Source of the DNA: Pseudomonas protegens
GTDB lineage: Bacteria; Pseudomonadota; Gammaproteobacteria; Pseudomonadales; Pseudomonadaceae
Assembly: GCF_013407925.2 (NCBI RefSeq)
Contig: NZ_CP060201.1
Span: 1,364,001 to 1,428,000, forward strand
DNA length: 64,000 nucleotides
Direction of reading: 5' to 3'
The translations under genes and the position numbers were made by a program. The notes under the pieces are model-generated. The model saw nothing but the letters and a program-made list of their open reading frames with translations. It did no database searches and was not told the DNA's origin. This document shows, in pieces, positions 37,004-44,952 of this stretch. Within the stretch, counting starts at the first letter, position 1, and every line of letters starts with the position of its first letter.

Positions 37004-38286
37004 TGAACAAAATCCTCATGGAAGGTGGTGCCCGCGATCATTGCGCCGCTACGACTGGTATTGAAAAACCTGACCTCGGGCTGACTCTGAATGTAGCGCT
37101 CCAGCTCGCACAGGTAGCTGCGGAAATTGAGCTGAGTCTTGACTCGCTGCCCGTTGCCGTCCAGCACCCAATGCTTGGCGGCCTTGAGTTGCGGCCCCAG
37201 GTCGCCGTCCTGCCAGCCGGCATGGGTTCGATCCATCGGAAAGGCAAAATCCGCACCGAACAACGTGATCCGCCGCCCCCCCATCTTCACCGCCAGGTCC
37301 ACCGCGGGATGGATCACGCTACCTCCAGCGTGCAACAGCGCCTTCGGCCATCGCTGGCGCATAGGCGCAAAGACCGGGCTGGCCGAGTAAGCGACGTAAC
37401 GCGGCCCTTGCCAGCCTGCAAGCACCAGCGGATCCGCCAGAGGCATATACACCAGGGTCGTGTTGGCACTCCCCTGAGCCGGAAGATGCCGGCTGGAAAT
37501 ACGCTGATCGATACTCACCACCACGTCCGGCTCAATACCGTGGCGCTGCAGGGGCTGATAAGCGGTGTCGACACAGATCAGCAACGGTCGTTGCGGTCGC
37601 TCGCGCAACGCCTGCAAGGCCGCAAAATGCTGCTCCAGGCTCGGACCGGTCGCGATCACAAAAACCTCGCGCCCACTGTCGCGGCCAAACAACTCGGCGA
37701 CATCGGCATCAGCCCGCACCCAGGGCTCAACGGCAGCCAGGCGCTCGGCGACACCCGCCTCCTCGGTGAACAGGCGGTTGTTGAACGACACATGAGTTTC
37801 ACTGACCAAGCGGTCGCGGATCTTCGCGTTGTAGTCATCGGCCAGCACCAACTCGGCCGGCAGGGCAAAGAACGGCAACTGAATCTCCGACAGGTCGCCG
37901 GCATAGAGCAGCTCGACCCGCGGATCGGTCAACCAGAACTGCTGATCGAGCAACTGCAGCACCAGCTTGAACAGCGCGCCGTTGAGAATATGCACGTAAA
38001 GTCGCGTCAGCCCCGGCCGCTCAAGCAACACCTGTTGCAGATCCCCCAAGCCACAGCCATACAGATGCAGGACCGGCGCCTCGGGCAGACTGGCCGCCTG
38101 GGTACGAGCCTCACGAGCGCGATCATGGCGACTGGTGAGCTGGATACCGGCGACGCTCAGGGTCGACCCCAGGCCTTCCACCAGGTCCGCCTGCAATGCA
38201 GCGCTGTCCTCAGCCAACAGCCGCTCCAGCAGGGCCGGCCAGCGCTCCCTCAGTACCTGGGCATTGTCTTCCAAGCTATCGCTCAT
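37000..38286 (-). CDS. Maf/MptE-like (DUF115) flagellin glycosyltransferase
   Basis: 428 residues. The core has VFVIATGPSLEQHFAALQAL and VDTAYQPLQRHGIEPDVVVSI-type segments, then HAGGSVIHPAVDLAVKMGGR and ITLFGADFAFP, all typical of the MAF_flag10/DUF115 family. Maf proteins move pseudaminic or legionaminic acid from the CMP-sugar to Ser/Thr of flagellin. A CMP-pseudaminate pathway upstream and fliC downstream support that role. It starts only 23 bases after the terminator hairpin of the ketoacyl synthase gene. Sugar specificity is inferred. Confidence 0.88.
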   Translation of the reverse strand: MSDSLEDNAQVLRERWPALLERLLAEDSAALQADLVEGLGSTLSVAGIQLTSRHDRAREARTQAASLPEAPVLHLYGCGLGDLQQVLLERPGLTRLYVHILNGALFKLVLQLLDQQFWLTDPRVELLYAGDLSEIQLPFFALPAELVLADDYNAKIRDRLVSETHVSFNNRLFTEEAGVAERLAAVEPWVRADADVAELFGRDSGREVFVIATGPSLEQHFAALQALRERPQRPLLICVDTAYQPLQRHGIEPDVVVSIDQRISSRHLPAQGSANTTLVYMPLADPLVLAGWQGPRYVAYSASPVFAPMRQRWPKALLHAGGSVIHPAVDLAVKMGGRRITLFGADFAFPMDRTHAGWQDGDLGPQLKAAKHWVLDGNGQRVKTQLNFRSYLCELERYIQSQPEVRFFNTSRSGAMIAGTTFHEDFVQ

Positions 38287-38308
38287 GCTGCCTCGCTTAT
38301 CACTCGCG

Positions 38309-38346
38309 CAAAAAAATAGCGCTCAAGATTACACCTTGAGCGCTAT
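38309..38346 (-). terminator. Strong intrinsic terminator between the ketoacyl synthase and maf genes
   Basis: Perfect 12-bp stem ATAGCGCTCAAG/CTTGAGCGCTAT with a 7-base loop, followed on the minus strand by seven T. This is the cleanest terminator in the window, yet it ends only about 23 bases before the maf ATG, leaving little room for a separate maf promoter. Confidence 0.85.
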
Positions 38347-38368
38347 ATGTACCGCCGGGAACGGCAAC

Positions 38369-39295
38369 TCAGGCGCGATAGATGATCGCCGAGCCCCAGG
38401 ACAGGCCAACGCCGAAACCACTCAAGGCCACGCGCTTCCAGCTGGAATCGAACATGTGTTTTTCCAGCAACAGCGGAATGCTCGAGGAAACCGTATTGCC
38501 GGTTTCCACCATGTCCTTGATGAACTTGTCCGGATCGCCCTCAAAGCGCCGGGCCACGGCATCGACAATGGCCGCACTGCCCTGGTGAATGCAGAACGCA
38601 TCGATGTCGTCCGGCTGCAAGCCCGACTCGGCCAGCAACTCATGCAGATGCGCCGGCACCTTGAGCAACGCGAAGTTGAACACCTGACGACCGTTCATGA
38701 AGAACACGCCATCGCTGACCTTCAGGTGCGGAGCGCCGGAACCGTCGGTGCCGAACTTGGCCTTGCCCAATTGCCAGGTCGCCCCCTCGCCGAGCCAGGT
38801 GGCGGTGGCGGCATCGCCGAACAGCATGGTGGTGTTGCGGTCTTCGGGATCGACGATCTTCGAATAGGGATCGGCGGTGACCAACAGGCCGTTCTTCAGG
38901 CCCGCGGCTTCCATGAAGCCCTTGATGGCATAGATGCCGTAGACATACCCGGAACAGCCCAGGGAGATATCGAAAGCGGCGACGGTGGTCGGCAGGCCCA
39001 ATTTGTCCTGCACGATCGCGGCGGTGTGGGGCAACCCTTCCTCGTCACCGTTCTGGGTGACCACGATCAATACGTCGACGGCTTCGCGCTTGAGATCCGG
39101 GTTACTGGCGAACAGGGCATTGACCGCTTCAACACACAGATCGGAGGTTTCTTGTCCGGCGTCTTTGCGCGGCAGAAAAGCAGAACCGATCTTGCCCAGG
39201 ATGAAGTCTTCATCCTTGGCGAATTTTGCACCTTGTGCGTAATTGTCCACGCCGGCTACAGGCACGTAGCTCGCAATGCTTTTTATGCCAATCAT
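38369..39295 (-). CDS. Ketoacyl-ACP synthase III family protein (FabH-like)
   Basis: 308 residues, starting MIGIKSIASYVPVAGVDNYA. The thiolase-fold catalytic triad is intact: Cys114 (SLGCSGYVYG), His237 (CIHQGSAAI) and Asn267 (ETGNTVSSS). KAS III enzymes condense an acyl-CoA with malonyl-ACP or, in some branches, transfer acyl groups. Here it lies between pseI and maf, so it may supply an acyl group for the flagellar glycan rather than housekeeping lipid. That use is inferred. It ends in a strong terminator, and a stem-loop occupies its leader. Confidence 0.9.
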   Translation of the reverse strand: MIGIKSIASYVPVAGVDNYAQGAKFAKDEDFILGKIGSAFLPRKDAGQETSDLCVEAVNALFASNPDLKREAVDVLIVVTQNGDEEGLPHTAAIVQDKLGLPTTVAAFDISLGCSGYVYGIYAIKGFMEAAGLKNGLLVTADPYSKIVDPEDRNTTMLFGDAATATWLGEGATWQLGKAKFGTDGSGAPHLKVSDGVFFMNGRQVFNFALLKVPAHLHELLAESGLQPDDIDAFCIHQGSAAIVDAVARRFEGDPDKFIKDMVETGNTVSSSIPLLLEKHMFDSSWKRVALSGFGVGLSWGSAIIYRA

Positions 39296-39326
39296 TACGG
39301 CTTCCCAATAATAAACAGCTCAATAC

Positions 39327-39350
39327 CCCCGCTCAGTCACTGAGCAGGGG
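39327..39350. other. Stem-loop in the leader of the ketoacyl synthase gene
   Basis: CCCC-GCTCA-gtcac-TGAGC-(A)-GGGG, a 9-bp stem with one bulge, lies about 30 bases upstream of the start codon. On the minus strand a T7 run precedes rather than follows it, so it does not look like a normal terminator. The 231-base gap 39296-39526 contains nothing else I can support; a TGTCACG direct repeat lies near 39411-39428. Confidence 0.35.
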
Positions 39351-39526
39351 CTGCCGAAAAAAATACAGATACTTGCGCCGAACACAACGGCATCGGGAAG
39401 AACCAAGGGCTGTCACGGGTCCTGTCACGCAGGGCTGGCGCCATCTTCCCGGGCAATACAATACAGTGAAGATGCACGTTATGACTCACAGGTCACGCCA
39501 TTTTGCCGAATCAGCCCCACAAAGAC

Positions 39527-40579
39527 CTATTCGACGAATGCCCAGTCCAGTGCGGTACCGCGCTTGAGGGCCTGACGCGCGCGACGGCCAAGCAGCGCGT
39601 CGTAGTGCTTGGGAGCCAGCCCCAGCCCGGGACGGATGGCCCGTACATTGTCGGCGCTGAACAGCTCTCCGGCCTGCATGTCGCGGGTGACATACAGCGA
39701 CCGACGGTAAACCAGTGATTTGCTCTCGGCCTGGGTGGCGCCGTAGCGCACCTGCCCCATGGCCTGCCAGGCGCGTTCGGTTTCCAGCACCAGGCTGGCC
39801 AGTTCCGCAGGCTCCAGAGAGAAGCTGGCATCGACCCCGCCAGCGGCGCGATCCAGGGTGAAGTGCTTTTCGATCACCGTGGCACCCAGCGCCACCGCCG
39901 CCACCGAGACGCCAACCCCCATGCTGTGGTCGGACAACCCCACTTCGCAGCCGAACAGCTCCCGCAGATGGGGAATGGTCAGCAGATTGCTGTTCTCCGG
40001 CGAGGCCGGGTAGGTGCTGGTGCACTTGAGCAGCACCAGGTCACGGCAGCCTGCTTCACGGGCAGCGCGGACACTTTCGTCCAGCTCGGCGATGCTGGCC
40101 ATGCCGGTGGAGATGATCAGCGGCTTGCCGGTGGCGGCGACCCGGCGAATCAACGGCAGATCGGTGTTTTCAAAGCTGGCGATCTTGTAGGCAGGAACGT
40201 CAAGGCTTTCAAGAAAATCCACCGCGCTTTCATCGAACGGCGTGGAAAACGCCAGCATGCCCAGGGCCTTGGCCCGGGCAAAAATCGGCTGGTGCCATTC
40301 CCAGGGCGTATGGGCCTTCTGGTACAGGTTGTATAACGATGAGCCAGCCCAGAGGCTATCCGCATCCTTGATGAAGAATTCGCCCTGATCCAGATCCAGG
40401 GTCATGGTGTCCGCAGTGTAGGTCTGCAATTTCAGGGCATGGGCACCGGCCTTGGCCGCCGCCTCGACAATCTGCAAGGCCACATCCAGTGACTGATTAT
40501 GGTTGCCGCTCATCTCGGCGATGATCAACGGCGCATGGCCGGCGCCCACAGGGCGCGAACCGATCTTGAAGCTAGTCAT
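39527..40579 (-). CDS. pseI: Pseudaminic acid synthase PseI (NeuB family)
   Basis: 350 residues. It begins with the NeuB core (PLIIAEMSGNHNQSLDVALQ) and contains LKCTSTYPASPENSNLLTIP and GLSDHSMGVGVSVAAVALGA, closer to PseI than to sialic or legionaminic synthases. A C-terminal SAF domain (about 290-350) starts SLVYRRSLYVTRDMQAGELF. It condenses 6-deoxy-AltdiNAc with phosphoenolpyruvate. It overlaps pseGH by 8 bases and is the last gene of the glycan operon. A legionaminate synthase is the main alternative, but the pathway genes point to Pse. Confidence 0.93.
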   Translation of the reverse strand: MTSFKIGSRPVGAGHAPLIIAEMSGNHNQSLDVALQIVEAAAKAGAHALKLQTYTADTMTLDLDQGEFFIKDADSLWAGSSLYNLYQKAHTPWEWHQPIFARAKALGMLAFSTPFDESAVDFLESLDVPAYKIASFENTDLPLIRRVAATGKPLIISTGMASIAELDESVRAAREAGCRDLVLLKCTSTYPASPENSNLLTIPHLRELFGCEVGLSDHSMGVGVSVAAVALGATVIEKHFTLDRAAGGVDASFSLEPAELASLVLETERAWQAMGQVRYGATQAESKSLVYRRSLYVTRDMQAGELFSADNVRAIRPGLGLAPKHYDALLGRRARQALKRGTALDWAFVE

Positions 40580-42077
40580 CTAGATGTTCCTTCAATACTC
40601 GGGTGAATTCGCAGATGCCCTGGTGATAGCCGGCTCGGCGAAACAAATGCAGCGACACCTGATTCTCTGCCATGACCTGCGCCCGCAGGCGCCGTACATC
40701 AGGCCAATGGCGCACCAGGCAAGCCTCGCCCTGCTCCAGCAACGCAGCCCCCCAGCCCAGCCCCAGGCGCTCGGCAAACAGGTAGATCGAAACTTCGGCC
40801 TGGACGCCTTGGCGGTCATAACGCAGCACCCCCACCGGCCCCTCGGGCACTTGCGCAATCAGCAACAAGCGCTGCGGATCCTTCAGACAAGCCTCCAGCC
40901 AACGCAGATGGTCCGGCCACTCAAGCGTCCCGGGCTGCTGCGACCAACGCCTGACAAGCTCGGCATTGCGCCCGTCGAACAGCAGGCGGGCATCATCCAG
41001 GGTCGCCGGACGCAAGCGCAGCGCGGCGGCAAACAACGCCGCCGCCACGCGCTGCACGCCCAGGCCATCCACCAGCTCGCGGGCCCGCCGGGCCAGGCTA
41101 TGACGCAACCATGGGTTGTCCAGCAGCAGGCTCACGGCCTGCCGCACCTGCTCCACACTGACCTGCTCACAAGGCCCCAGATACAAGTGGGCGCCGGCTT
41201 CGGCCAGCAAGCGCGCATTGAGCTCCTGGTTGCCGGCCACGGTGATGCACAGCGTGGGCACGCCCAGCACCGCGCGTTCCCAACTGGTACCGCCCCCGGC
41301 GCCCAGGCACAGATCGGCCTCGGCCAGCAGAGCGGCAAAATTCTTCACATAGCTGTGCAGGCGCCAGTGCGGCCGCTCGGCGGCCAAGGCCTGCATGGCC
41401 TGCCAGTCCGGATTGCCGCTGCCGGCGACGAAATCCACCTGCAACTGGTGGAAATCCGCCAGCGCCAACATGGCCTTGTGGGTCTGGCCGGCGGCATCGA
41501 AGCCACCGAAGTTCACCAGCACCCGCCGCGGCTGGGGGCGAATCGGGATAGCGGGACGTCGGAACTCGTCACGCAGCAAGGCGAAATGCGGGCCGAACAG
41601 GGTCCGGCAGTGCTCGTCATGCAACCCGGCATAAGCCTGGGCGCTGCCGCTGAAATTCTGGTCCAGCAACAGGTCCACGGCGTGCCTACGGTTGGCCAGG
41701 TCGTCGATGGCGGCGATCCTCGGCGCCCACTGCCGAGCCGCACACTGCCATTGATGATCAAGGCCGTAATGGTCCACCAGCACCCAATCGAAGGCTGGCT
41801 CAGTGGCCAGTGCCTGCTGCAACGCGGCGATGTCCGCCTGCCAGGGCAAGGGCGTCTCGATCCCCAACTCGGGATGCTCGTCGGCATAGCGTTCTGGCAA
41901 TTCGAAAGTCTGGAACCCCTCGGCCTGCAGCGCCTCCAGGCGATGCCCGGGCAGACGCCGACAGGCAAATGCCACGCTGGCGCCCTGGCGGCGCAGCTCC
42001 TGAGCCAGGGTCAGGCAGCGGGCCACATGGCCACTGCCGATGGCCGGCGAAGCGTCGGCGCGAATCAGCACCCTCAC
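40572..42077 (-). CDS. pseG: PseG-PseH fusion: UDP-sugar hydrolase plus N-acetyltransferase
   Basis: 501 residues from GTG 42077. Residues 1-about 350 are PseG (UDP-6-deoxy-AltdiNAc hydrolase): RADASPAIGSGHVARCLTLA has His17, the catalytic base of Campylobacter PseG, and the GT-B donor loop reads LGAGGGTSWERAVLGVPTL. Residues about 353-495 are a GNAT domain starting LRLRPATLDDARLLFDGRNA, the fold of PseH, which acetylates the 4-amino sugar. No separate pseH occurs in the cluster, so the fusion supplies both steps. It overlaps pseF by GTGA. Confidence 0.9.
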   Translation of the reverse strand: MRVLIRADASPAIGSGHVARCLTLAQELRRQGASVAFACRRLPGHRLEALQAEGFQTFELPERYADEHPELGIETPLPWQADIAALQQALATEPAFDWVLVDHYGLDHQWQCAARQWAPRIAAIDDLANRRHAVDLLLDQNFSGSAQAYAGLHDEHCRTLFGPHFALLRDEFRRPAIPIRPQPRRVLVNFGGFDAAGQTHKAMLALADFHQLQVDFVAGSGNPDWQAMQALAAERPHWRLHSYVKNFAALLAEADLCLGAGGGTSWERAVLGVPTLCITVAGNQELNARLLAEAGAHLYLGPCEQVSVEQVRQAVSLLLDNPWLRHSLARRARELVDGLGVQRVAAALFAAALRLRPATLDDARLLFDGRNAELVRRWSQQPGTLEWPDHLRWLEACLKDPQRLLLIAQVPEGPVGVLRYDRQGVQAEVSIYLFAERLGLGWGAALLEQGEACLVRHWPDVRRLRAQVMAENQVSLHLFRRAGYHQGICEFTRVLKEHLDD

Positions 42078-42781
42078 TCCAGCTCTCCCCCGGCCTTGAG
42101 CGCGGCGTACAGGTATTCAGCGCGCCGCCAGTCCTCTTCGGTATCGATGTCTTGCACCAGGTGCCGGGGCAGGATCACCGGCAGGCTGCGAGGCGAGAAC
42201 AGCGCCTCACCTTGCAGCCAGGCCTGGCTCCGCCCCCAATAGAACTGCGCCGCATCCTGATAGGCCGCTGGCAGATCCTGGGAACGGCTCTGGCGAAACT
42301 GCGGGTACAGCGCATCGAGCGCCCCTTGCTCATCGAGGATCAAAGCCCGTTGCACGGGAAAGCCGAAACCGCACACCGAAAAGGCAAACCCCTTGTCCGG
42401 GTGCCGCATCAATATCTCCAGCCCCTGACGCAGATAACGCGCCTGCAGCAAGGGCGCCGTGGCGTAGATACAACAGGCGTACTCGAATTCCCGCCCCAGC
42501 TCCCGCAACGCCTGCAAGGCATGGACAATCACCGCCGCGGTGCCCGTGAAGTCATCCGCCAGGGCCTGCGGCCGGATAAAGGGCACCTCGGCCCCACAGG
42601 CGAGCGCCAACTCCGCGATCTCCGGGTCATCGGTACTGACCACCACCTGCCGGAACAACCCGCAACTCAGCGCCTTGTCGATGGAGCGCGCGAGCATCGG
42701 CACGCCATCGAAGGCCTTGAGGTTCTTGCGTGCAATACGCTTGCTGCCGCCTCGGGCAGGAATGATGGCAACCGCACTCAC
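42074..42781 (-). CDS. pseF: CMP-pseudaminic acid synthetase PseF
   Basis: 235 residues from GTG 42781, which overlaps the pseC stop as GTGA; an upstream TTG would add 8 residues. It begins SAVAIIPARGGSKRIARKNL, the CMP-NeuA/PseF signature, and has VVSTDDPEIAELALACGAEV. It activates pseudaminic acid with CTP for the Maf transferase. The stop overlaps the pseG start in the same way. Confidence 0.93.
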   Translation of the reverse strand: MSAVAIIPARGGSKRIARKNLKAFDGVPMLARSIDKALSCGLFRQVVVSTDDPEIAELALACGAEVPFIRPQALADDFTGTAAVIVHALQALRELGREFEYACCIYATAPLLQARYLRQGLEILMRHPDKGFAFSVCGFGFPVQRALILDEQGALDALYPQFRQSRSQDLPAAYQDAAQFYWGRSQAWLQGEALFSPRSLPVILPRHLVQDIDTEEDWRRAEYLYAALKAGGELE

Positions 42782-43944
42782 GATGCTAACGACTCCTGCA
42801 CCCAACGCCGTACCTGCTGGACAATGAAATCCTGTTCGCTGTCACTCAACCCGGGATAAATCGGCAGGCTGATGGCTTCTGCGTAATAGCGCTCGGCCTG
42901 GGGAAAGTCCCCTTGAGCAAAACCCAGCGCCTGGTAATACGGCTGCAGATGCACCGGAATGTAATGCAGATTGACCCCAACTCCCGACTCACGCAGCCCC
43001 TCGAAAACCTGTCGATGAGAGTGCTTCAGTCCTTCGAGCTGCAACCGCACCACATACAGATGCCAGGCCGACTGTGCATCGGCCTGGGGCAGCGTCAATG
43101 GCAGGTCCTGCAATAGGCGCTGATAGCGAGCCGCCAGATATTGGCGGCGGCGCACAAAGTCATCCAGCCTGTTCAACTGGGACAAACCCAGCGCAGCCTG
43201 AAGATCGGTCATCCGATAGTTGAAGCCCAGCTCCACCTGCTGGTAGTACCAGGGACCATGACTGGCCTCGCTCATCTGTGCCGGATCACGGGTCATGCCA
43301 TGGCTGCGCAGGCGTCGCAGGCGATCCGCCAGTTCGGGGCGATTGGTCAGAACCATCCCGCCCTCGGCGCTGGTAATGATCTTCACCGGATGAAAGCTGA
43401 ACACGGTCATCGCGGCAAACTCACCGCAACCGACTGGCCGGCCCGCATAGCGCGCGCCCACCGCGTGGGAGGCATCCTCGATCACGGTGAAGGCATATCG
43501 CTCAGCCAACTGCGCCAACCGGCGCATGTCGCAGCTCTGCCCGGAAAAAGCCACCGCCACCACCACCTTGGGCAACCGCCCACAAGCCTGGGCAGCCTGC
43601 AGCTTGTCGGCCAGGGCCTCGACATCAAGATTCCAGGTCTGCGGATCGATATCGACAAAATCCACATCCGCGCCGCAGTAACGCCCACAGTTGGCCGACG
43701 CCAGAAAGGTATTGGGGCTGGTCCACAGCCAATCACCTGGCCCCAGGCCGGCCGCCAGGCAAGCGATATGCAAAGCCGCCGTGGCATTGCAGACGGCCAC
43801 GCCATGGGCCGCCTCGCAGCGCGCGGCCATGGCCTGCTCAAAGGCTTCGATGGCCGGCCCCTGAGTCAGCCAGTCGGACTGCAGAACCGCCACGACGGCA
43901 TCGATATCCGCCTGGTCGATACTCTGGCGACCGTAAGGAATCAT
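42778..43944 (-). CDS. pseC: UDP-4-keto-6-deoxy-N-acetyl-altrosamine aminotransferase PseC
   Basis: 388 residues of the DegT/DnrJ/EryC1 PLP family. PLP-lysine Lys188 lies in FSFHPVKIITSAEGG, with EDASHAVGA (157-164) and an N terminus YGRQSIDQADIDAVVAVLQS typical of PseC. It converts the PseB product to UDP-4-amino-4,6-dideoxy-AltNAc. It overlaps pseB by 4 bases and pseF by 4 bases. Confidence 0.94.
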   Translation of the reverse strand: MIPYGRQSIDQADIDAVVAVLQSDWLTQGPAIEAFEQAMAARCEAAHGVAVCNATAALHIACLAAGLGPGDWLWTSPNTFLASANCGRYCGADVDFVDIDPQTWNLDVEALADKLQAAQACGRLPKVVVAVAFSGQSCDMRRLAQLAERYAFTVIEDASHAVGARYAGRPVGCGEFAAMTVFSFHPVKIITSAEGGMVLTNRPELADRLRRLRSHGMTRDPAQMSEASHGPWYYQQVELGFNYRMTDLQAALGLSQLNRLDDFVRRRQYLAARYQRLLQDLPLTLPQADAQSAWHLYVVRLQLEGLKHSHRQVFEGLRESGVGVNLHYIPVHLQPYYQALGFAQGDFPQAERYYAEAISLPIYPGLSDSEQDFIVQQVRRWVQESLAS

Positions 43945-44942
43945 GCCGAAATTCCGTCATGCAACTCGGCAATCTGCCCCACCGAGAGAAAGTGCGGATT
44001 GGTATCGGAGCGGTACTCGAAATCCTCGGCGACCGAAACGCCCCGCTCCCCCACGCCATCAACGGCAAAGTCGACATTGACGCTGGTAAAGCGAATGGAC
44101 GGTTGAATCGTGTAGTGATCGGCAAACTCCAGGGTCATGCGCGCATCATCCAGCGGCACCATCAACTCATGGAGCTTCTCTCCTGGGCGGATGCCGACCT
44201 GCTTGTGCGGCAGATGGGCGGCCATGCCTGACGCCAGGTCGACAATGCGAATCGAAGGAATCTTGGGCACGAAGATCTCACCGCCGTGCATGCGGGCAAA
44301 GCTATCCAGAACAAACTGCACACCGTGATCCAGCGTGATCCAGAAACGCGTCATGCGCTCATCGGTGATCGGCAGTTCCCTGGCTCCCTCGGCAATCAGC
44401 TTGCTGAAAAACGGCACGACCGAACCACGGGAGCCGGCGACATTGCCGTAGCGCACCACGGCAAACCGGGTTGGCTGCTCACCGGCGATGTTGTTCGCCG
44501 CCACAAACAGCTTGTCCGACAGCAGCTTGGTGGCGCCGTACAGGTTGATCGGACTGGCCGCCTTGTCGGTGGACAAGGCCACGACCTTTTTCACCCCGTT
44601 GTCGATGGCCGCGGCGATGATGTTCTCCGCACCATTGACGTTGGTGCGAATGCATTCCGTGGGGTTGTATTCGGCGGCCGGCACCTGTTTCAGTGCTGCG
44701 GCATGCACCACATAGTCGATGCCGCGCATGGCCTGGCGCAAACGCTCGGCATCGCGCACATCACCAAGGAAGTAACGCATGCAGGGCGCATTGAAGGTCT
44801 GCTGCATTTCGTACTGCTTGAGCTCGTCGCGGGAAAACACCACAACCCGCTTGGGCTGGTACTGCTCCAGCAGACGTCGAATGAAGCTGCGCCCGAACGA
44901 ACCGGTGCCACCGGAAATGAAAATCGACTTACCGTTGAACAT
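43941..44942 (-). CDS. pseB: UDP-GlcNAc 4,6-dehydratase (5-inverting) PseB
   Basis: 333 residues, a short-chain dehydrogenase. NAD(P)-binding GGTGSFG at 11-17, then STDKAASPINLYGATK with Asp126, Lys127 and Tyr135 matching the FlaA1/PseB active site. It dehydrates UDP-GlcNAc and inverts C5, the committed step of pseudaminic acid synthesis. The start lies 10 bases after the stop of a glycosyltransferase gene. Confidence 0.95.
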   Translation of the reverse strand: MFNGKSIFISGGTGSFGRSFIRRLLEQYQPKRVVVFSRDELKQYEMQQTFNAPCMRYFLGDVRDAERLRQAMRGIDYVVHAAALKQVPAAEYNPTECIRTNVNGAENIIAAAIDNGVKKVVALSTDKAASPINLYGATKLLSDKLFVAANNIAGEQPTRFAVVRYGNVAGSRGSVVPFFSKLIAEGARELPITDERMTRFWITLDHGVQFVLDSFARMHGGEIFVPKIPSIRIVDLASGMAAHLPHKQVGIRPGEKLHELMVPLDDARMTLEFADHYTIQPSIRFTSVNVDFAVDGVGERGVSVAEDFEYRSDTNPHFLSVGQIAELHDGISA

Positions 44943-44952
44943 GACTGAATCC

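Noticed and set aside
36501..39526. Idea that the maf region is a recent horizontal insertion
   Set aside because: No integrase, tRNA end, direct repeats or insertion sequence was seen, and base composition by eye resembles neighbouring genes.
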